A stretch of 64,000 nucleotides of DNA from an uncultured Bacteroidales bacterium (GCA_947166105.1 CAMVCZ010000012.1:1-64000), one strand, 5' to 3'. Shown: positions 21,939 to 30,522, counted from the stretch's first letter. The notes: generated by a model not told the origin, from the sequence alone. Numbers and translations are program-made.

Positions 21939-24242
21939 TTATCTCACCACCAATTTCTTGGTCACGACGGCACCGCTCTGTTCAATGATATTGACCAAAT
22001 AAATGCCCTTGTTCCATTCGGCGGCATCGATGCTGATGGTCTTGCCTTCAGCCTCGTGTACCTTCTGTCCGACGAGGTTATACACCTCCACCTTGGCCAC
22101 ATTCGCGCCTTCCACGGTGAATTGGCCCGTGGTCGGGTTGGGATAGAGCTTGGCTTCGGAGGAGAGTTCGTTGATGCTCAAGAGGTTTTCGTTGATATTG
22201 ACGCCATATATGCAATCGTTTTGATCGGTATGAACCGTAAAGGAGGTGACTACATAGCCTTTCACCATGGCATTGACATATACATCAAGGTAGAAATAAT
22301 CCGCTGGTTCCACCGTGTAGGGCAAGGTACCTTGAGGCTCAAAGCTCAAATAGTTCGTTTCGTTTTCGGTAACAGACAGCACCTTGACAGGAATCTGGCT
22401 ACCAAAGAAACGATTTTGCATATTCACTTGTTGTGGACTGCTGCCTAGGTCGTTGAATTCCACAACGGGCGCACCCACAATCACGAAACCGCTGTCAAGG
22501 GATGTGTTCAACACCATACCCATCACAATCCGGTCACCCAATGTGGTCCGAACTAGAATCTCGTAAGGAATATAGGTATCTTTACCAGGTGCAGTTTGGT
22601 AATCTACGGTAACCGTTAGCGTTTCTCCTGCTTGCAAGGTGTAAGGGAAAGTGTTTTCCCAAAGATTGAAACTCGGCACTTCGGGAACCACATCTATTAT
22701 GGTGACAGCTTCGTTCGTTTCGTTGATGATGTTAAACTGTCTTTGCTGTCCCATTTGTTCAAACCACAGCGTATCAGGTGTAATTACCAATTCTCCAGTG
22801 GGTTCATGCGCCTCCATCGTGAAATGGTGTGGGTCGAGGTCGGCGAAGACGGGCTGCGTGTAGCGGTGTCCCGATTCGTCGGCACCAAACACATAATAGT
22901 CAATCTCGGAGCCACCTTGATAGCCTGTGATGTAGCCGACATATTCGTCGGGATTGCCCGTAGCAGTCATGTGGGCCGTTTGGTAGGCTCCGCCGTCGAT
23001 GCTGTAATACACCAGAAGAGAGTCTTGCTTCAAATTGGCACCGCTGTAAGCGATGAACTTGGAAACAACGGGAATGGATTCCTGCCATTCTTGCTCGCCG
23101 TGCAGCACATCACGGTGGTCGACGAAAAGCATGTTGAAGTCCATCACGCCACGGGTGCGGCAGTGGAGGGCATCGGTGTTTTCCCAACCGGCCGAGCCGC
23201 CGTTCACGCCAATGATTTCATAGCCCGGCATAGCCTCTTGATAGACAGCGATGGCGTCTTGGTTGTAGGTATTGTTGGTGCCCATCGGCACATACACGGT
23301 CTTGTTGAGAATCAGGCTGTTGGTGTAGGGGGCCAAAGTGTAGCCGCCGGGTTCTTGGACGCGATACACATGGTAGGGATACCCCCAGCAGCAGTTGGTG
23401 TTCTCGAAGTATTCGGCCACTTCTTCATAATACTGGTAGCGGGGATTGCTTTGCGGCAGTTGCGCAATCAAGATTTTGTCGGGAGCAAGGTATTTGCCCC
23501 AGCAATCGACGTGGGCGATGTAGTCGCCTTGCGGGTCGATGGTGACGTGGTAGGGGTCGATGCCGAGATAGTCGCGCATCTTGTTTCGGACATTCTCCTC
23601 GTTGTTGTTGTTTTCCTGAAACACGAGGTCGTCGCTCACGCCGTGGCCTCTGCCGTCTTCCATCATGTTGCCGCCGGTGTGCTGGAGGTTCATGCCGTAC
23701 ATTGGGATGTTCCAATAGTTGGCGAACACGCCCGAGATGTTGTCGTCGTTGGGGCGCGGGCGGTTGTAGATGTTGTCGACGATGGCGGGGTTGCGATCCT
23801 CAAAGATGTACCACGGGCCATAGTCGCGCACCCAGTAAGAATCGGTCTGTGCATTGACAAAAGTGACATTGTCCATGTTGACGCCTGCACCTTGGAAACT
23901 GCTTTGGGCTTGGTTTTGATAGCCACTACTGACGATGCAATACACCATACAGTTGTTTGACAACTGGGCCACGAGGCTCGTCGGGATGCCCAAGGGGTAG
24001 CGGATCATCACGCCCTGCATGGGTTCAAACTCGGCCACAAAGCGCGGCTCGCCCGTCGGCGGGTCGGTCTCGACGAAGTTCATTCCACGCGAGGTGTCGT
24101 ACATTTCTTCCTCGGAGAGATAGTGCCATCTCATCCAGTCGGGTTTTCCCCCTTTTGAGGGGGTCAGGGGGAGTTCGTCTTGGGCCTGCACAGTGGCGGC
24201 CATCAAGAGCAGAAGAGTGAAAAATGATAGAGATTTTTTCAT
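21939..24242 (-). CDS. Secreted peptidylarginine deiminase (PPAD-like) with T9SS sorting domain
   Basis: A 767-residue secreted protein. After the signal peptide (1-20), a guanidino-group-modifying domain (about 60-370) carries the catalytic set of Porphyromonas peptidylarginine deiminase: D140 in VRDYGPW, H244 and D246 in HVDCWGKYL, and C361 in DALHCRTRG. The substrate-clamp pair R161-P-R163 (YNRPRPNDD) is also present; in PPAD these arginines bind the carboxylate of a C-terminal arginine. An Ig-like region follows, then a type A T9SS tail (LYPNPTTGQFTVEG to KKLVVR). It should citrullinate peptides outside the cell. Agmatine deiminase is the alternative name from annotation pipelines, but the Arg pair and export argue against it. 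Confidence 0.85.
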   Translation of the reverse strand: MKKSLSFFTLLLLMAATVQAQDELPLTPSKGGKPDWMRWHYLSEEEMYDTSRGMNFVETDPPTGEPRFVAEFEPMQGVMIRYPLGIPTSLVAQLSNNCMVYCIVSSGYQNQAQSSFQGAGVNMDNVTFVNAQTDSYWVRDYGPWYIFEDRNPAIVDNIYNRPRPNDDNISGVFANYWNIPMYGMNLQHTGGNMMEDGRGHGVSDDLVFQENNNNEENVRNKMRDYLGIDPYHVTIDPQGDYIAHVDCWGKYLAPDKILIAQLPQSNPRYQYYEEVAEYFENTNCCWGYPYHVYRVQEPGGYTLAPYTNSLILNKTVYVPMGTNNTYNQDAIAVYQEAMPGYEIIGVNGGSAGWENTDALHCRTRGVMDFNMLFVDHRDVLHGEQEWQESIPVVSKFIAYSGANLKQDSLLVYYSIDGGAYQTAHMTATGNPDEYVGYITGYQGGSEIDYYVFGADESGHRYTQPVFADLDPHHFTMEAHEPTGELVITPDTLWFEQMGQQRQFNIINETNEAVTIIDVVPEVPSFNLWENTFPYTLQAGETLTVTVDYQTAPGKDTYIPYEILVRTTLGDRIVMGMVLNTSLDSGFVIVGAPVVEFNDLGSSPQQVNMQNRFFGSQIPVKVLSVTENETNYLSFEPQGTLPYTVEPADYFYLDVYVNAMVKGYVVTSFTVHTDQNDCIYGVNINENLLSINELSSEAKLYPNPTTGQFTVEGANVAKVEVYNLVGQKVHEAEGKTISIDAAEWNKGIYLVNIIEQSGAVVTKKLVVR
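24148..24172. repeat. In-frame palindromic repeat within the deiminase gene
   Basis: CCCCCTTTTGAGGGGG followed by TCAGGGGGA forms a short GC stem. On the coding strand it encodes LPLTPSKGG, about residues 24-32, directly after the signal peptide. The phrase recurs in unrelated Bacteroidota proteins as far as I recall, which marks it as a mobile coding repeat. Confidence 0.5.
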
Positions 24243-24267
24243 TGCTATTAGGTTGAAAAATTTGCGG

Positions 24268-24275
24268 CAAAAATA
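24268..24275 (-). promoter_or_regulatory. Promoter -7 box for the peptidylarginine-deiminase gene
   Basis: TATTTTTG on the minus strand matches TAnnTTTG, 25 nt before the ATG at 24242. Confidence 0.65.
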
Positions 24276-24312
24276 GGAAAAAAAATAATTCTATGCTTTT
24301 TTGTTCTTGAGA

Positions 24313-24333
24313 TAAGAAATATTCTTACATTTG
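24313..24333 (+). promoter_or_regulatory. Promoter and candidate operator of the ParDE pair
   Basis: TAAGAA-ATA-TTCTTA (24313-24327) is a perfect 6-3-6 inverted repeat whose last two bases are the first two of the -7 box TACATTTG (24326-24333). A ParD-type antitoxin bound here would block its own promoter. Confidence 0.6.
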
Positions 24334-24358
24334 CAGCGCAGACAATAATCCAAGTGTT

Positions 24359-24607
24359 ATGGGTAGGACAGTAACAGCATCTTTAGGACCTCATTATGAG
24401 GAGTTTATCAAAAACAGCATCCTCTGCGGCAGATACAACAATGCCAGCGAGGTCATTCGTGCCGGCCTTCGCCGGTTGGAGGAGGATGAAAAGAAAATTG
24501 CTCTTTTGAAAGCTGCTATCCAAGAAGGCCTTGGTAGCGGCATTTGTGAGGACTTTGATCCAGAGGAACACTTGAAGCAACTGAAAGCCTCCCGTCGCAA
24601 TGGCTAA
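24359..24607 (+). CDS. ParD-like antitoxin (ribbon-helix-helix)
   Basis: An 82-residue protein. The N-terminal RTVTASLGPHYEEFI strand-helix and the NNASEVIRAGLRRLEEDE segment are the conserved ribbon-helix-helix core of ParD/CopG antitoxins. The acidic tail (GLGSGICEDFDPEEHLKQL) matches the toxin-wrapping region. It overlaps the toxin start by 8 nt and probably represses the operon through the palindrome at 24313. Confidence 0.88.
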   Translation: MGRTVTASLGPHYEEFIKNSILCGRYNNASEVIRAGLRRLEEDEKKIALLKAAIQEGLGSGICEDFDPEEHLKQLKASRRNG

Positions 24608-24893
24608 ATTCCATTTTTCCAACAAAGCCGTCGACGACCTCGATTCCATTTGGTTGTACACACAAGAAACTTGGTCGGAAGATCAAGCGGACTTTTATTA
24701 TCATGAGTTGGTCGAAGCCTGTCAAGATGTCGCAAATCACCCTACCTATTTGGACAGGGAATACAAGGAAATCATGCCAGGACTATTTGGTCACCGCATT
24801 CACAAGCATTTGATTTTCTACATTCTCGTTGAAGATGGCGTGGAAATTGTCCGAATCCTCCACGAGCGGATGGATTTTGGGCGGCATTTGTAA
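24600..24893 (+). CDS. ParE-like toxin (RelE/ParE superfamily)
   Basis: A 97-residue protein with SNKAVDDLDSIWLYTQETWSEDQADFYYHEL at the N-terminus and the diagnostic C-terminal YILVEDGVEIVRILHERMDFGRHL, typical of ParE. ParE toxins poison DNA gyrase. It is the second gene of the ParDE pair and overlaps it by 8 nt. No deletion or frameshift is visible, so the system looks intact. Confidence 0.88.
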   Translation: MAKFHFSNKAVDDLDSIWLYTQETWSEDQADFYYHELVEACQDVANHPTYLDREYKEIMPGLFGHRIHKHLIFYILVEDGVEIVRILHERMDFGRHL

Positions 24894-26069
24894 TCACATC
24901 AATTTTTGGTAAAACTGCCACCACTTGTCGGGCAGTTCGTTGCGCATGGCTTGGTCGTAGTCTTCCTTCGAGCAGGGGATGAAATGGTGTCGCTCATAGC
25001 GTTTGTCGTCGTTTTGCAAGAACGACATGTCCATCCACCACTTGCCCGTGATTTTGTGGCAAAGGAAAACTACATCGTTTTGATTCTCACCGATTTGTAC
25101 GATGTAACGTTTGAAGTCGGTGCTGGTTACGGTCGGGATGTCGTCTTGGCGGTTGGCGAAGCCCTCGATGAAGTACCAAATCATCTCGGCGATGAGGTTG
25201 GCTGTGCGCGAGTTGATGTCATAGTGCGGGTTGTACTCGAAGAAGCCGATGGACGAAAGTTTGAAACTCAGTCCGGCATAGCGCGTCATACGGCAAGCCT
25301 CCTCGCCATTGAAGCCGTTGGGCGAGGCGTTCTTCACTCCAGGAGCATCGGAGGCGCGGACGGCTGCGATGTCGAAACTCAAAAGGTTGGCGTTGCGGAT
25401 GAGCGGTTCGGTCAGTTCGATGTTTTGCTTGATGCTGCCCAAACGATAGGCATCGAAGAGCAACTGTTTCATCAACTCAATATTCTCTGTGTCAACATAA
25501 TACGACTGGTAGCCGATGTTGGTGAAGTTGAACAGGAAATTGGGCTGGTGCAAGATGATATGACTCAGATAAGAGTGCGAATTAAGGGCTTCTTGGTCGT
25601 TGCCGATGTCGAACATAGGGTCGACGGCGGCAATGTTGATGAGTTTGCCCGTCGGCTCATACACTTGGTACATCGTGTATGTGAGGTCTTGTCCCGCCCC
25701 GATGACGATGGGCACGATTTTGTTCTTCAGTAACTCCGTAAGCACCTGATTGAAGGCAAAATAGGTGTCGTTGATTTCCTTCCCAATCTTCACATTGCCG
25801 ATGTCGATGACTTTCAATTGTGGCCAATGGTTGAAGAGTTGGTAGAGTGATTTGCGGATGTAATCGACACCATCGGCGCAGCCTTTGTTGTCGATGGCAC
25901 CGCGTTCTTCCTTGACTCCGATGATGGCCAAGTCCACGCCTTCAAGGTCGGGGAAATTGTCTTCAGTCCGATAGATGCCGATGGTTTCGCCCAAGGTCAA
26001 TTTTCCGGGTCGAAACGCCACACTGAAACATTTTTCAGAAATAGGGTCAAGGAATGTGCTGATGTCCAT
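24894..26069 (-). CDS. Arginase/ureohydrolase-fold protein with degenerate metal site
   Basis: A 391-residue protein of the arginase-agmatinase-formimidoylglutamase fold. The family motifs are recognisable but altered: GGDHS becomes GAGQD (His replaced by Gln127), DAHxD becomes DPMFD (D150, His replaced by Met152, D154), and SxDxD becomes SFDIA (D233, second Asp replaced by Ala235). Three of the six manganese ligands are therefore missing, so ordinary binuclear hydrolysis is unlikely. A C-terminal extension of about 80 residues follows the fold. It is next to the deoxyhypusine-synthase-like gene on the same strand, separated by a repeat, suggesting a shared polyamine-related job. Confidence 0.8.
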   Translation of the reverse strand: MDISTFLDPISEKCFSVAFRPGKLTLGETIGIYRTEDNFPDLEGVDLAIIGVKEERGAIDNKGCADGVDYIRKSLYQLFNHWPQLKVIDIGNVKIGKEINDTYFAFNQVLTELLKNKIVPIVIGAGQDLTYTMYQVYEPTGKLINIAAVDPMFDIGNDQEALNSHSYLSHIILHQPNFLFNFTNIGYQSYYVDTENIELMKQLLFDAYRLGSIKQNIELTEPLIRNANLLSFDIAAVRASDAPGVKNASPNGFNGEEACRMTRYAGLSFKLSSIGFFEYNPHYDINSRTANLIAEMIWYFIEGFANRQDDIPTVTSTDFKRYIVQIGENQNDVVFLCHKITGKWWMDMSFLQNDDKRYERHHFIPCSKEDYDQAMRNELPDKWWQFYQKLM

Positions 26070-26103
26070 ATTGGAAGTTGTTCAGAAGACGCGAAATATA
26101 CAG

Positions 26104-26160
26104 CCGGTAGGGACAAGGGGTCGTGACCCCTTGTTGGCGTTATTCGCCTTTCCCTACCGG
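26104..26160. repeat. Dispersed palindromic repeat (GGTAGGGACA family)
   Basis: CCGGTAGGGA begins and TCCCTACCGG ends the unit; inside is the perfect inner palindrome ACAAGGGGTC-GT-GACCCCTTGT and the filler TTGGCGTTATTCGCCTT. It separates the arginase-like and deoxyhypusine-synthase-like genes. Confidence 0.85.
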
Positions 26161-26182
26161 ACGTATCGTTATGTCACGTCAA

Positions 26183-27217
26183 TTAATGGTAAAGTTTTTG
26201 CCAGTTCTTATACTCGCGGTCTTTCCACGGTGCGTTGTGGTAGGCGTAACTGACGATGGCGGGGATGACAGTGGTGCCTTCGGCATAGACCATCTGCTGG
26301 AGTTCCTCGCTCACCTTGCCCCACGAGCCGGCCTCAAGCAGCGTCGATGACGAGCAGGCGCCGTCGCGCACATCGGCCACGGTGATTTGGATGGCATATT
26401 TGTGCATAGGCACCTCAACGCCAAGGATTTCGGCGCAAACCACGGTGTCTTGGGCGAAGTTCTTGGGCGTGCCGCCACCGACCATAAACAAGCCGCTTTC
26501 AGGACTGTTCATCTTGATTTCGGTGAGTTCGAGGAAGTCGGCCACACTGTCAATGCTGACGTAGGGCTTGCCAGCCTTTTTGCGGAGCCACTGGTGCTTG
26601 CCGATGCCAAAGCCTGCCGAGCTGTCGCTGAAAGCGGGGCAGAAAATCGGCACGCCACACTCGTAGCAGGTCTGGATGAGGCTCTCTTTCTTCACACCGT
26701 GACCGTTGGCCAACCATTTGCCGACCTCATAAAGGAACTCGCGGCTGCTGTAGGGACGGCACTCCAAAGTGTCGGCCACGTCGCAGGTGGCTTGGTCACA
26801 GGCTTGCAGCTCTTCCTCGTCGATGAAAGTGTCATAAATGCGGTCGATATAGAGTTCGCGCAGTTTGGTGTCGGGGATGACGTTCTCCTTCGTGCCGATA
26901 TAGTGCTTGTAGCCAAGGGCTTCGAAGAGGTCCATGTCGATGATGCTGGCGCCTGTGGCAACCACAGCGTCAACCATCTTGTTCCTGACCATCTCCACAT
27001 ACACCTGCATACAGCCGGCAGCCGAGGTGGAACCGGCGATGGTGAGGATGTTGGTGCAGTCCTTCTCCGCAATCATCTGGCAAAGGATGTCGGCGGCGCG
27101 GGCCGTGTCGCGCGAGGTGAATGACATCTTGCGCATGGCATTAATCAATTCAGTCGAGTCGTACTTCTTGATGTCGATATGTTCGACAACGTCTTTCAGT
27201 AGGTCTTTTTTCTCCAT
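26183..27217 (-). CDS. Deoxyhypusine-synthase-like enzyme
   Basis: A 344-residue cytosolic enzyme of the deoxyhypusine synthase family. The NAD-site strands (ILTIAGSTSAAG, VVATGASIIDMD) and the C-terminal EAGSWGKVSEE with the active-site Lys301 (equivalent to the imine-forming lysine of human DHS, SWGKI) are present. Bacteria lack eIF5A, so these homologues are thought to make polyamines such as homospermidine by transferring the aminobutyl group of spermidine to another acceptor. The neighbouring arginase-like gene on the same strand supports polyamine or guanidine metabolism. The exact substrate pair is unknown. Confidence 0.85.
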   Translation of the reverse strand: MEKKDLLKDVVEHIDIKKYDSTELINAMRKMSFTSRDTARAADILCQMIAEKDCTNILTIAGSTSAAGCMQVYVEMVRNKMVDAVVATGASIIDMDLFEALGYKHYIGTKENVIPDTKLRELYIDRIYDTFIDEEELQACDQATCDVADTLECRPYSSREFLYEVGKWLANGHGVKKESLIQTCYECGVPIFCPAFSDSSAGFGIGKHQWLRKKAGKPYVSIDSVADFLELTEIKMNSPESGLFMVGGGTPKNFAQDTVVCAEILGVEVPMHKYAIQITVADVRDGACSSSTLLEAGSWGKVSEELQQMVYAEGTTVIPAIVSYAYHNAPWKDREYKNWQKLYH

Positions 27218-27286
27218 TTTTTGTATTCGATTTAAGATTTGAAATTCAAAGATTGATAGTAAGTTACACGATTTTGCTGATTTTGT

Positions 27287-28138
27287 TCAAATGGATTTTA
27301 ATTCGTTTTCATCCAATCCAGTCGTGGCAAGGATGACGGCATCGTCCACACCTGCGGCTTTCAAATTGCGGGCAATCTCGATGGCTTTTTCTTTGGCGCC
27401 TTCCTTCAATCCTTCTTCCTTGCCTTCGCGGAAATGCTTTACATTACTATTATTAATGTCGTTGTAATCGAACAAGGATTTCTCATATTGCCGTCGCTCA
27501 TTGGGTTGCATTTTGTCAATCTCGGCATGACGGAAAAGCGAGGCAAAAACCCTTTCCTGCAAGGCGGCAGGGCGTTCCATCAACCGTGAAAGGTTGCGCA
27601 ATACAAACAACCACTTGTCGTAAAGCGTCAACAACTCGTCCTCTTTTTTGTTGAACTTTGGCAACTCAATGGTGATGAACGACAACTTATCATAAAACAC
27701 TTCCTTGGTCGCAACATTCATCAATTTGGCCTCGTGGTGGACATCCTCACTGTTCTTGTCGAAAATGAAATTCAGGATGCCAATGGTATAAACTGGATTC
27801 AACTTGTAGTCCCAGTCACCGCGCTTGGCTTGCTCGCGAATGGGGAAGGTGGAATAATACACCATGCGGTCGGCGAAATAGTCCTGATCCACATTCTGCA
27901 TCTCCACAATGATGTGGTCGCCCTTGTCGGTGGTGCAATACACATCGAAAATGGCACGACGCGAATATACCACTTCGTCAAGGTGTTCAGAATTCTGGTA
28001 AGTGATGTCCTTGATATGGTGCCTACCTTCAAAAAGGGCGTTCAAGAACGAAATCAAGTATTCCTTGTTCAGTTCGCTGCCGAAGATGTACTTGAAACCG
28101 AAGTCGGTGTATGGGCTGATGTATCGCTGTCCAGTCAT
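27287..28138 (-). CDS. Rpn-like PD-(D/E)xK nuclease (transposase-related family)
   Basis: A 283-residue protein starting MTGQRYISPYTDFGFKYIFG, the signature of the PD-(D/E)XK nuclease family annotated as Rpn or transposase-like. The catalytic core is FDVYCTTDKGDHIIVEMQ, with D and E-x-Q. A C-terminal Glu/Lys helix (EGKEEGLKEGAKEKAIEIARNL) and a short ELKSI tail follow. Rpn proteins of E. coli are RecA-independent recombination-promoting nucleases. The gene is single, with its own promoter, and no terminal inverted repeats were seen, so it is not an insertion sequence. Confidence 0.85.
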   Translation of the reverse strand: MTGQRYISPYTDFGFKYIFGSELNKEYLISFLNALFEGRHHIKDITYQNSEHLDEVVYSRRAIFDVYCTTDKGDHIIVEMQNVDQDYFADRMVYYSTFPIREQAKRGDWDYKLNPVYTIGILNFIFDKNSEDVHHEAKLMNVATKEVFYDKLSFITIELPKFNKKEDELLTLYDKWLFVLRNLSRLMERPAALQERVFASLFRHAEIDKMQPNERRQYEKSLFDYNDINNSNVKHFREGKEEGLKEGAKEKAIEIARNLKAAGVDDAVILATTGLDENELKSI

Positions 28139-28158
28139 GGCATGATGTTTTTACCCTG

Positions 28159-28166
28159 CAAAACTA
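28159..28166 (-). promoter_or_regulatory. Promoter -7 box for the Rpn-like gene
   Basis: TAGTTTTG on the minus strand, about 20 nt before the ATG at 28138. Confidence 0.6.
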
Positions 28167-28200
28167 CACATTATTTTTCGGAAAGTCAAGAGGTTTCGCT

Positions 28201-30522
28201 TTATTTCTTCCTCACCACCTTCTTCTTAGGCGCGTTCTTGGGGTCTTCCATGATGGCCATGCAGTCTTTGTGGCTCAGCGTGGAGGGGTTGGTGTCTTTC
28301 GGAATCTTGTAGTTGCTCTTCTTATAAGAAATGTATGGCCCGAAACGGCCGTTCATCACGCGCAGGTCGGGGTCTTCGTCGAAGGTGAGGATGATGTTGT
28401 CCAAGTCCTTCTGCCGTTTTTCGTTGATGATTTCGACGGCGCGGTCGTATTCCACGAGGGAAGGATTGTCGGTTTTGGCAAGGCTGTAGAACTTGTTGTC
28501 GTGGCGGATGTAAGGCCCGAAACGACCCACAGCCACAGTGATTTCCTTGCCTTCAAACTCGCCGAGAATGCGCGGGAAGTCGAACAGTTTCAGCACCTCC
28601 TCCAAGGTGACGCTTTCAATGCTCATGTCTTTCTTCAGGCCGGCAAAACGGGGCTTCTCTTCCGATTCGGTGTCGCCGATTTGCGCCACCGGACCGAAAC
28701 GCCCGACTTTCACATACACATTCTTGCCCGTGGCAGGGTCTTGGCCGAGAAGTTTCTCGCCGCTGAACTTGCCCGAGGTTTCCGTGGTGGAGATAACCTG
28801 CTTGTGGAAGTCCTTGTAGAAGTCTCTGATCATCGCGTTCCATTGGCGTTGGCCTTCGGCAATCTTGTCGAATTCTTTCTCCACGTTGGCGGTGAAGTTG
28901 TAGTCGATGATGCTTTCAAAGTATTGGGTCAGGAATTTGTTCACCAAAATCCCGATGTCGGTTGGTAGCAGTTTACCCTTCTCGGCACCATAATTTTCCT
29001 TGCCTGTCTTATCGGTTATTTTGTTGCTTTTCAAGCTGATGATTTGATAAGTCAACGGCTCGCCCTTGATGTCGCCTTTGGTCACATACTCGCGTTTTTG
29101 GATGGTGGAAATGGTTGGCGCGTATGTGGAAGGACGCCCGATGCCCAATTCCTCCATCTTTTTCACGAGGCTGGCCTCGGTGTAGCGCAGCGGATGGCGC
29201 GTGAAGCGTTGCTGGGCCTCCATCTTGTCCAAGTCGAGCATGGTGCCGACCTCGATGGGCGGCAGGATGGCGGAGGTGTCTTCGGTGCGGTCGTCGTCGT
29301 AACTTTCCATATAAACTTTCAGGAAACCGTCGAACAAAATGACCTCACCCGTGGCCACAAACTGCCTGTTGTTGGTCGAAATGCCGATATTTACGTTGGT
29401 TCTTTCCATTTGAGCATCAGCCATTTGCGAAGCGATGGTGCGCTTCCAAATCAGTTCGTAGAGTTTGCGCTCGTCGGCGGAGCCTTTGATGGTGTGTTGG
29501 TCCAAATAAGTCGGGCGGATGGCTTCGTGGGCCTCTTGCGCGCCCTTGGTCTTGGTTTGGTATTGGCGGGTTTTCACATATTCCGCACCGTAGTTTTCGG
29601 TGATTTCCTTCTTGGCCATGCCGAGAGCGAGGCTCGAAAGATTCACCGAATCGGTACGCATATAGGTGATTTTTCCGGATTCATAGAGTTGCTGTGCGAT
29701 GCGCATCGTGTTGGCCACCGAAAAACCGAGTTTTCTCGCGGCCTCCTGTTGCAAGGTCGAGGTGGTGAAAGGCGGCGCGGGATACCTCGCGGCGGGTTTT
29801 TTCTCGATGGCTTCCACCTTGTAGTTTGCATTGATGCACGACTCCACAAACTTGCGCGTTTCTTCCTCAGTATCAAAGCGATTGGGCAATTCGGCGGCGA
29901 TGGTGTATTCCTGTCCGTCCTTCAAAAAAGTGAATTGCGCCGTCACGCGATAGGCACTCGTTTGCACGAAATTCTTGATTTCCTCCTCGCGTTCCACGAT
30001 GAGGCGCACGGCCACCGACTGCACACGACCTGCTGACAATGAGGGTTTTACCTTCTTCCAAAGCAGGGGCGAGAGTTCGTAACCCACGAGGCGGTCGAGC
30101 ACGCGGCGGGCTTGTTGGGCGGCCACGAGTCCCATATCGATATCGCGTGGGTTTTCGATGGCGTTGAGGATGGCCGATTTGGTGATTTCGTGGAAAACGA
30201 TACGTTTCGTGTCTTTCTTCTTCAGGTCAAGGGCTTCGTAAAGATGCCACGAGATGGATTCTCCTTCGCGGTCCTCATCGGATGCAAGCCACACGGTATC
30301 AGAGGCTTTCGAGAGTTTCCTCAACTCGGCCACGAGTGCTTTCTTGTCGTCCGAAATCTCGTATTCGGGTTCAAAATCCTTCTCGATATTGACGCTTAAA
30401 GTATTCTTGTTCAAGTCGCGCACGTGTCCGTAACTCGACTTCACCGTGTATTCTTTGCCCAAAAAACCCTCAATGGTTTTGGCCTTGGCCGGTGACTCCA
30501 CGATAACTAAATTCTTTGCCAT
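28201..30522 (-). CDS. topA: DNA topoisomerase I
   Basis: A 773-residue type IA topoisomerase. The TOPRIM domain begins LVIVESPAKAKTIE and has the acidic triad in SDEDREGE (about 81-88). The active-site tyrosine is Y287 in ITYMRTDS. The C-terminal third carries topo_C-type repeats containing GRFGPYI rather than the zinc ribbons of E. coli TopA, usual for this phylum, and ends in a lysine-rich tail. It relaxes negative supercoils. It is a single gene with a promoter at 30596-30603. Confidence 0.97.
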   Translation of the reverse strand: MAKNLVIVESPAKAKTIEGFLGKEYTVKSSYGHVRDLNKNTLSVNIEKDFEPEYEISDDKKALVAELRKLSKASDTVWLASDEDREGESISWHLYEALDLKKKDTKRIVFHEITKSAILNAIENPRDIDMGLVAAQQARRVLDRLVGYELSPLLWKKVKPSLSAGRVQSVAVRLIVEREEEIKNFVQTSAYRVTAQFTFLKDGQEYTIAAELPNRFDTEEETRKFVESCINANYKVEAIEKKPAARYPAPPFTTSTLQQEAARKLGFSVANTMRIAQQLYESGKITYMRTDSVNLSSLALGMAKKEITENYGAEYVKTRQYQTKTKGAQEAHEAIRPTYLDQHTIKGSADERKLYELIWKRTIASQMADAQMERTNVNIGISTNNRQFVATGEVILFDGFLKVYMESYDDDRTEDTSAILPPIEVGTMLDLDKMEAQQRFTRHPLRYTEASLVKKMEELGIGRPSTYAPTISTIQKREYVTKGDIKGEPLTYQIISLKSNKITDKTGKENYGAEKGKLLPTDIGILVNKFLTQYFESIIDYNFTANVEKEFDKIAEGQRQWNAMIRDFYKDFHKQVISTTETSGKFSGEKLLGQDPATGKNVYVKVGRFGPVAQIGDTESEEKPRFAGLKKDMSIESVTLEEVLKLFDFPRILGEFEGKEITVAVGRFGPYIRHDNKFYSLAKTDNPSLVEYDRAVEIINEKRQKDLDNIILTFDEDPDLRVMNGRFGPYISYKKSNYKIPKDTNPSTLSHKDCMAIMEDPKNAPKKKVVRKK

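Noticed and set aside
22632-23960. Long open frame on the plus strand opposite the deiminase gene
   Set aside because: The minus-strand product has complete catalytic motifs and a sorting domain; the plus-strand translation shows nothing recognisable.
27287-28138. Insertion sequence at the Rpn-like gene
   Set aside because: The family is often labelled transposase, but no terminal inverted repeats or target duplication were seen and the gene has an ordinary host-type promoter.
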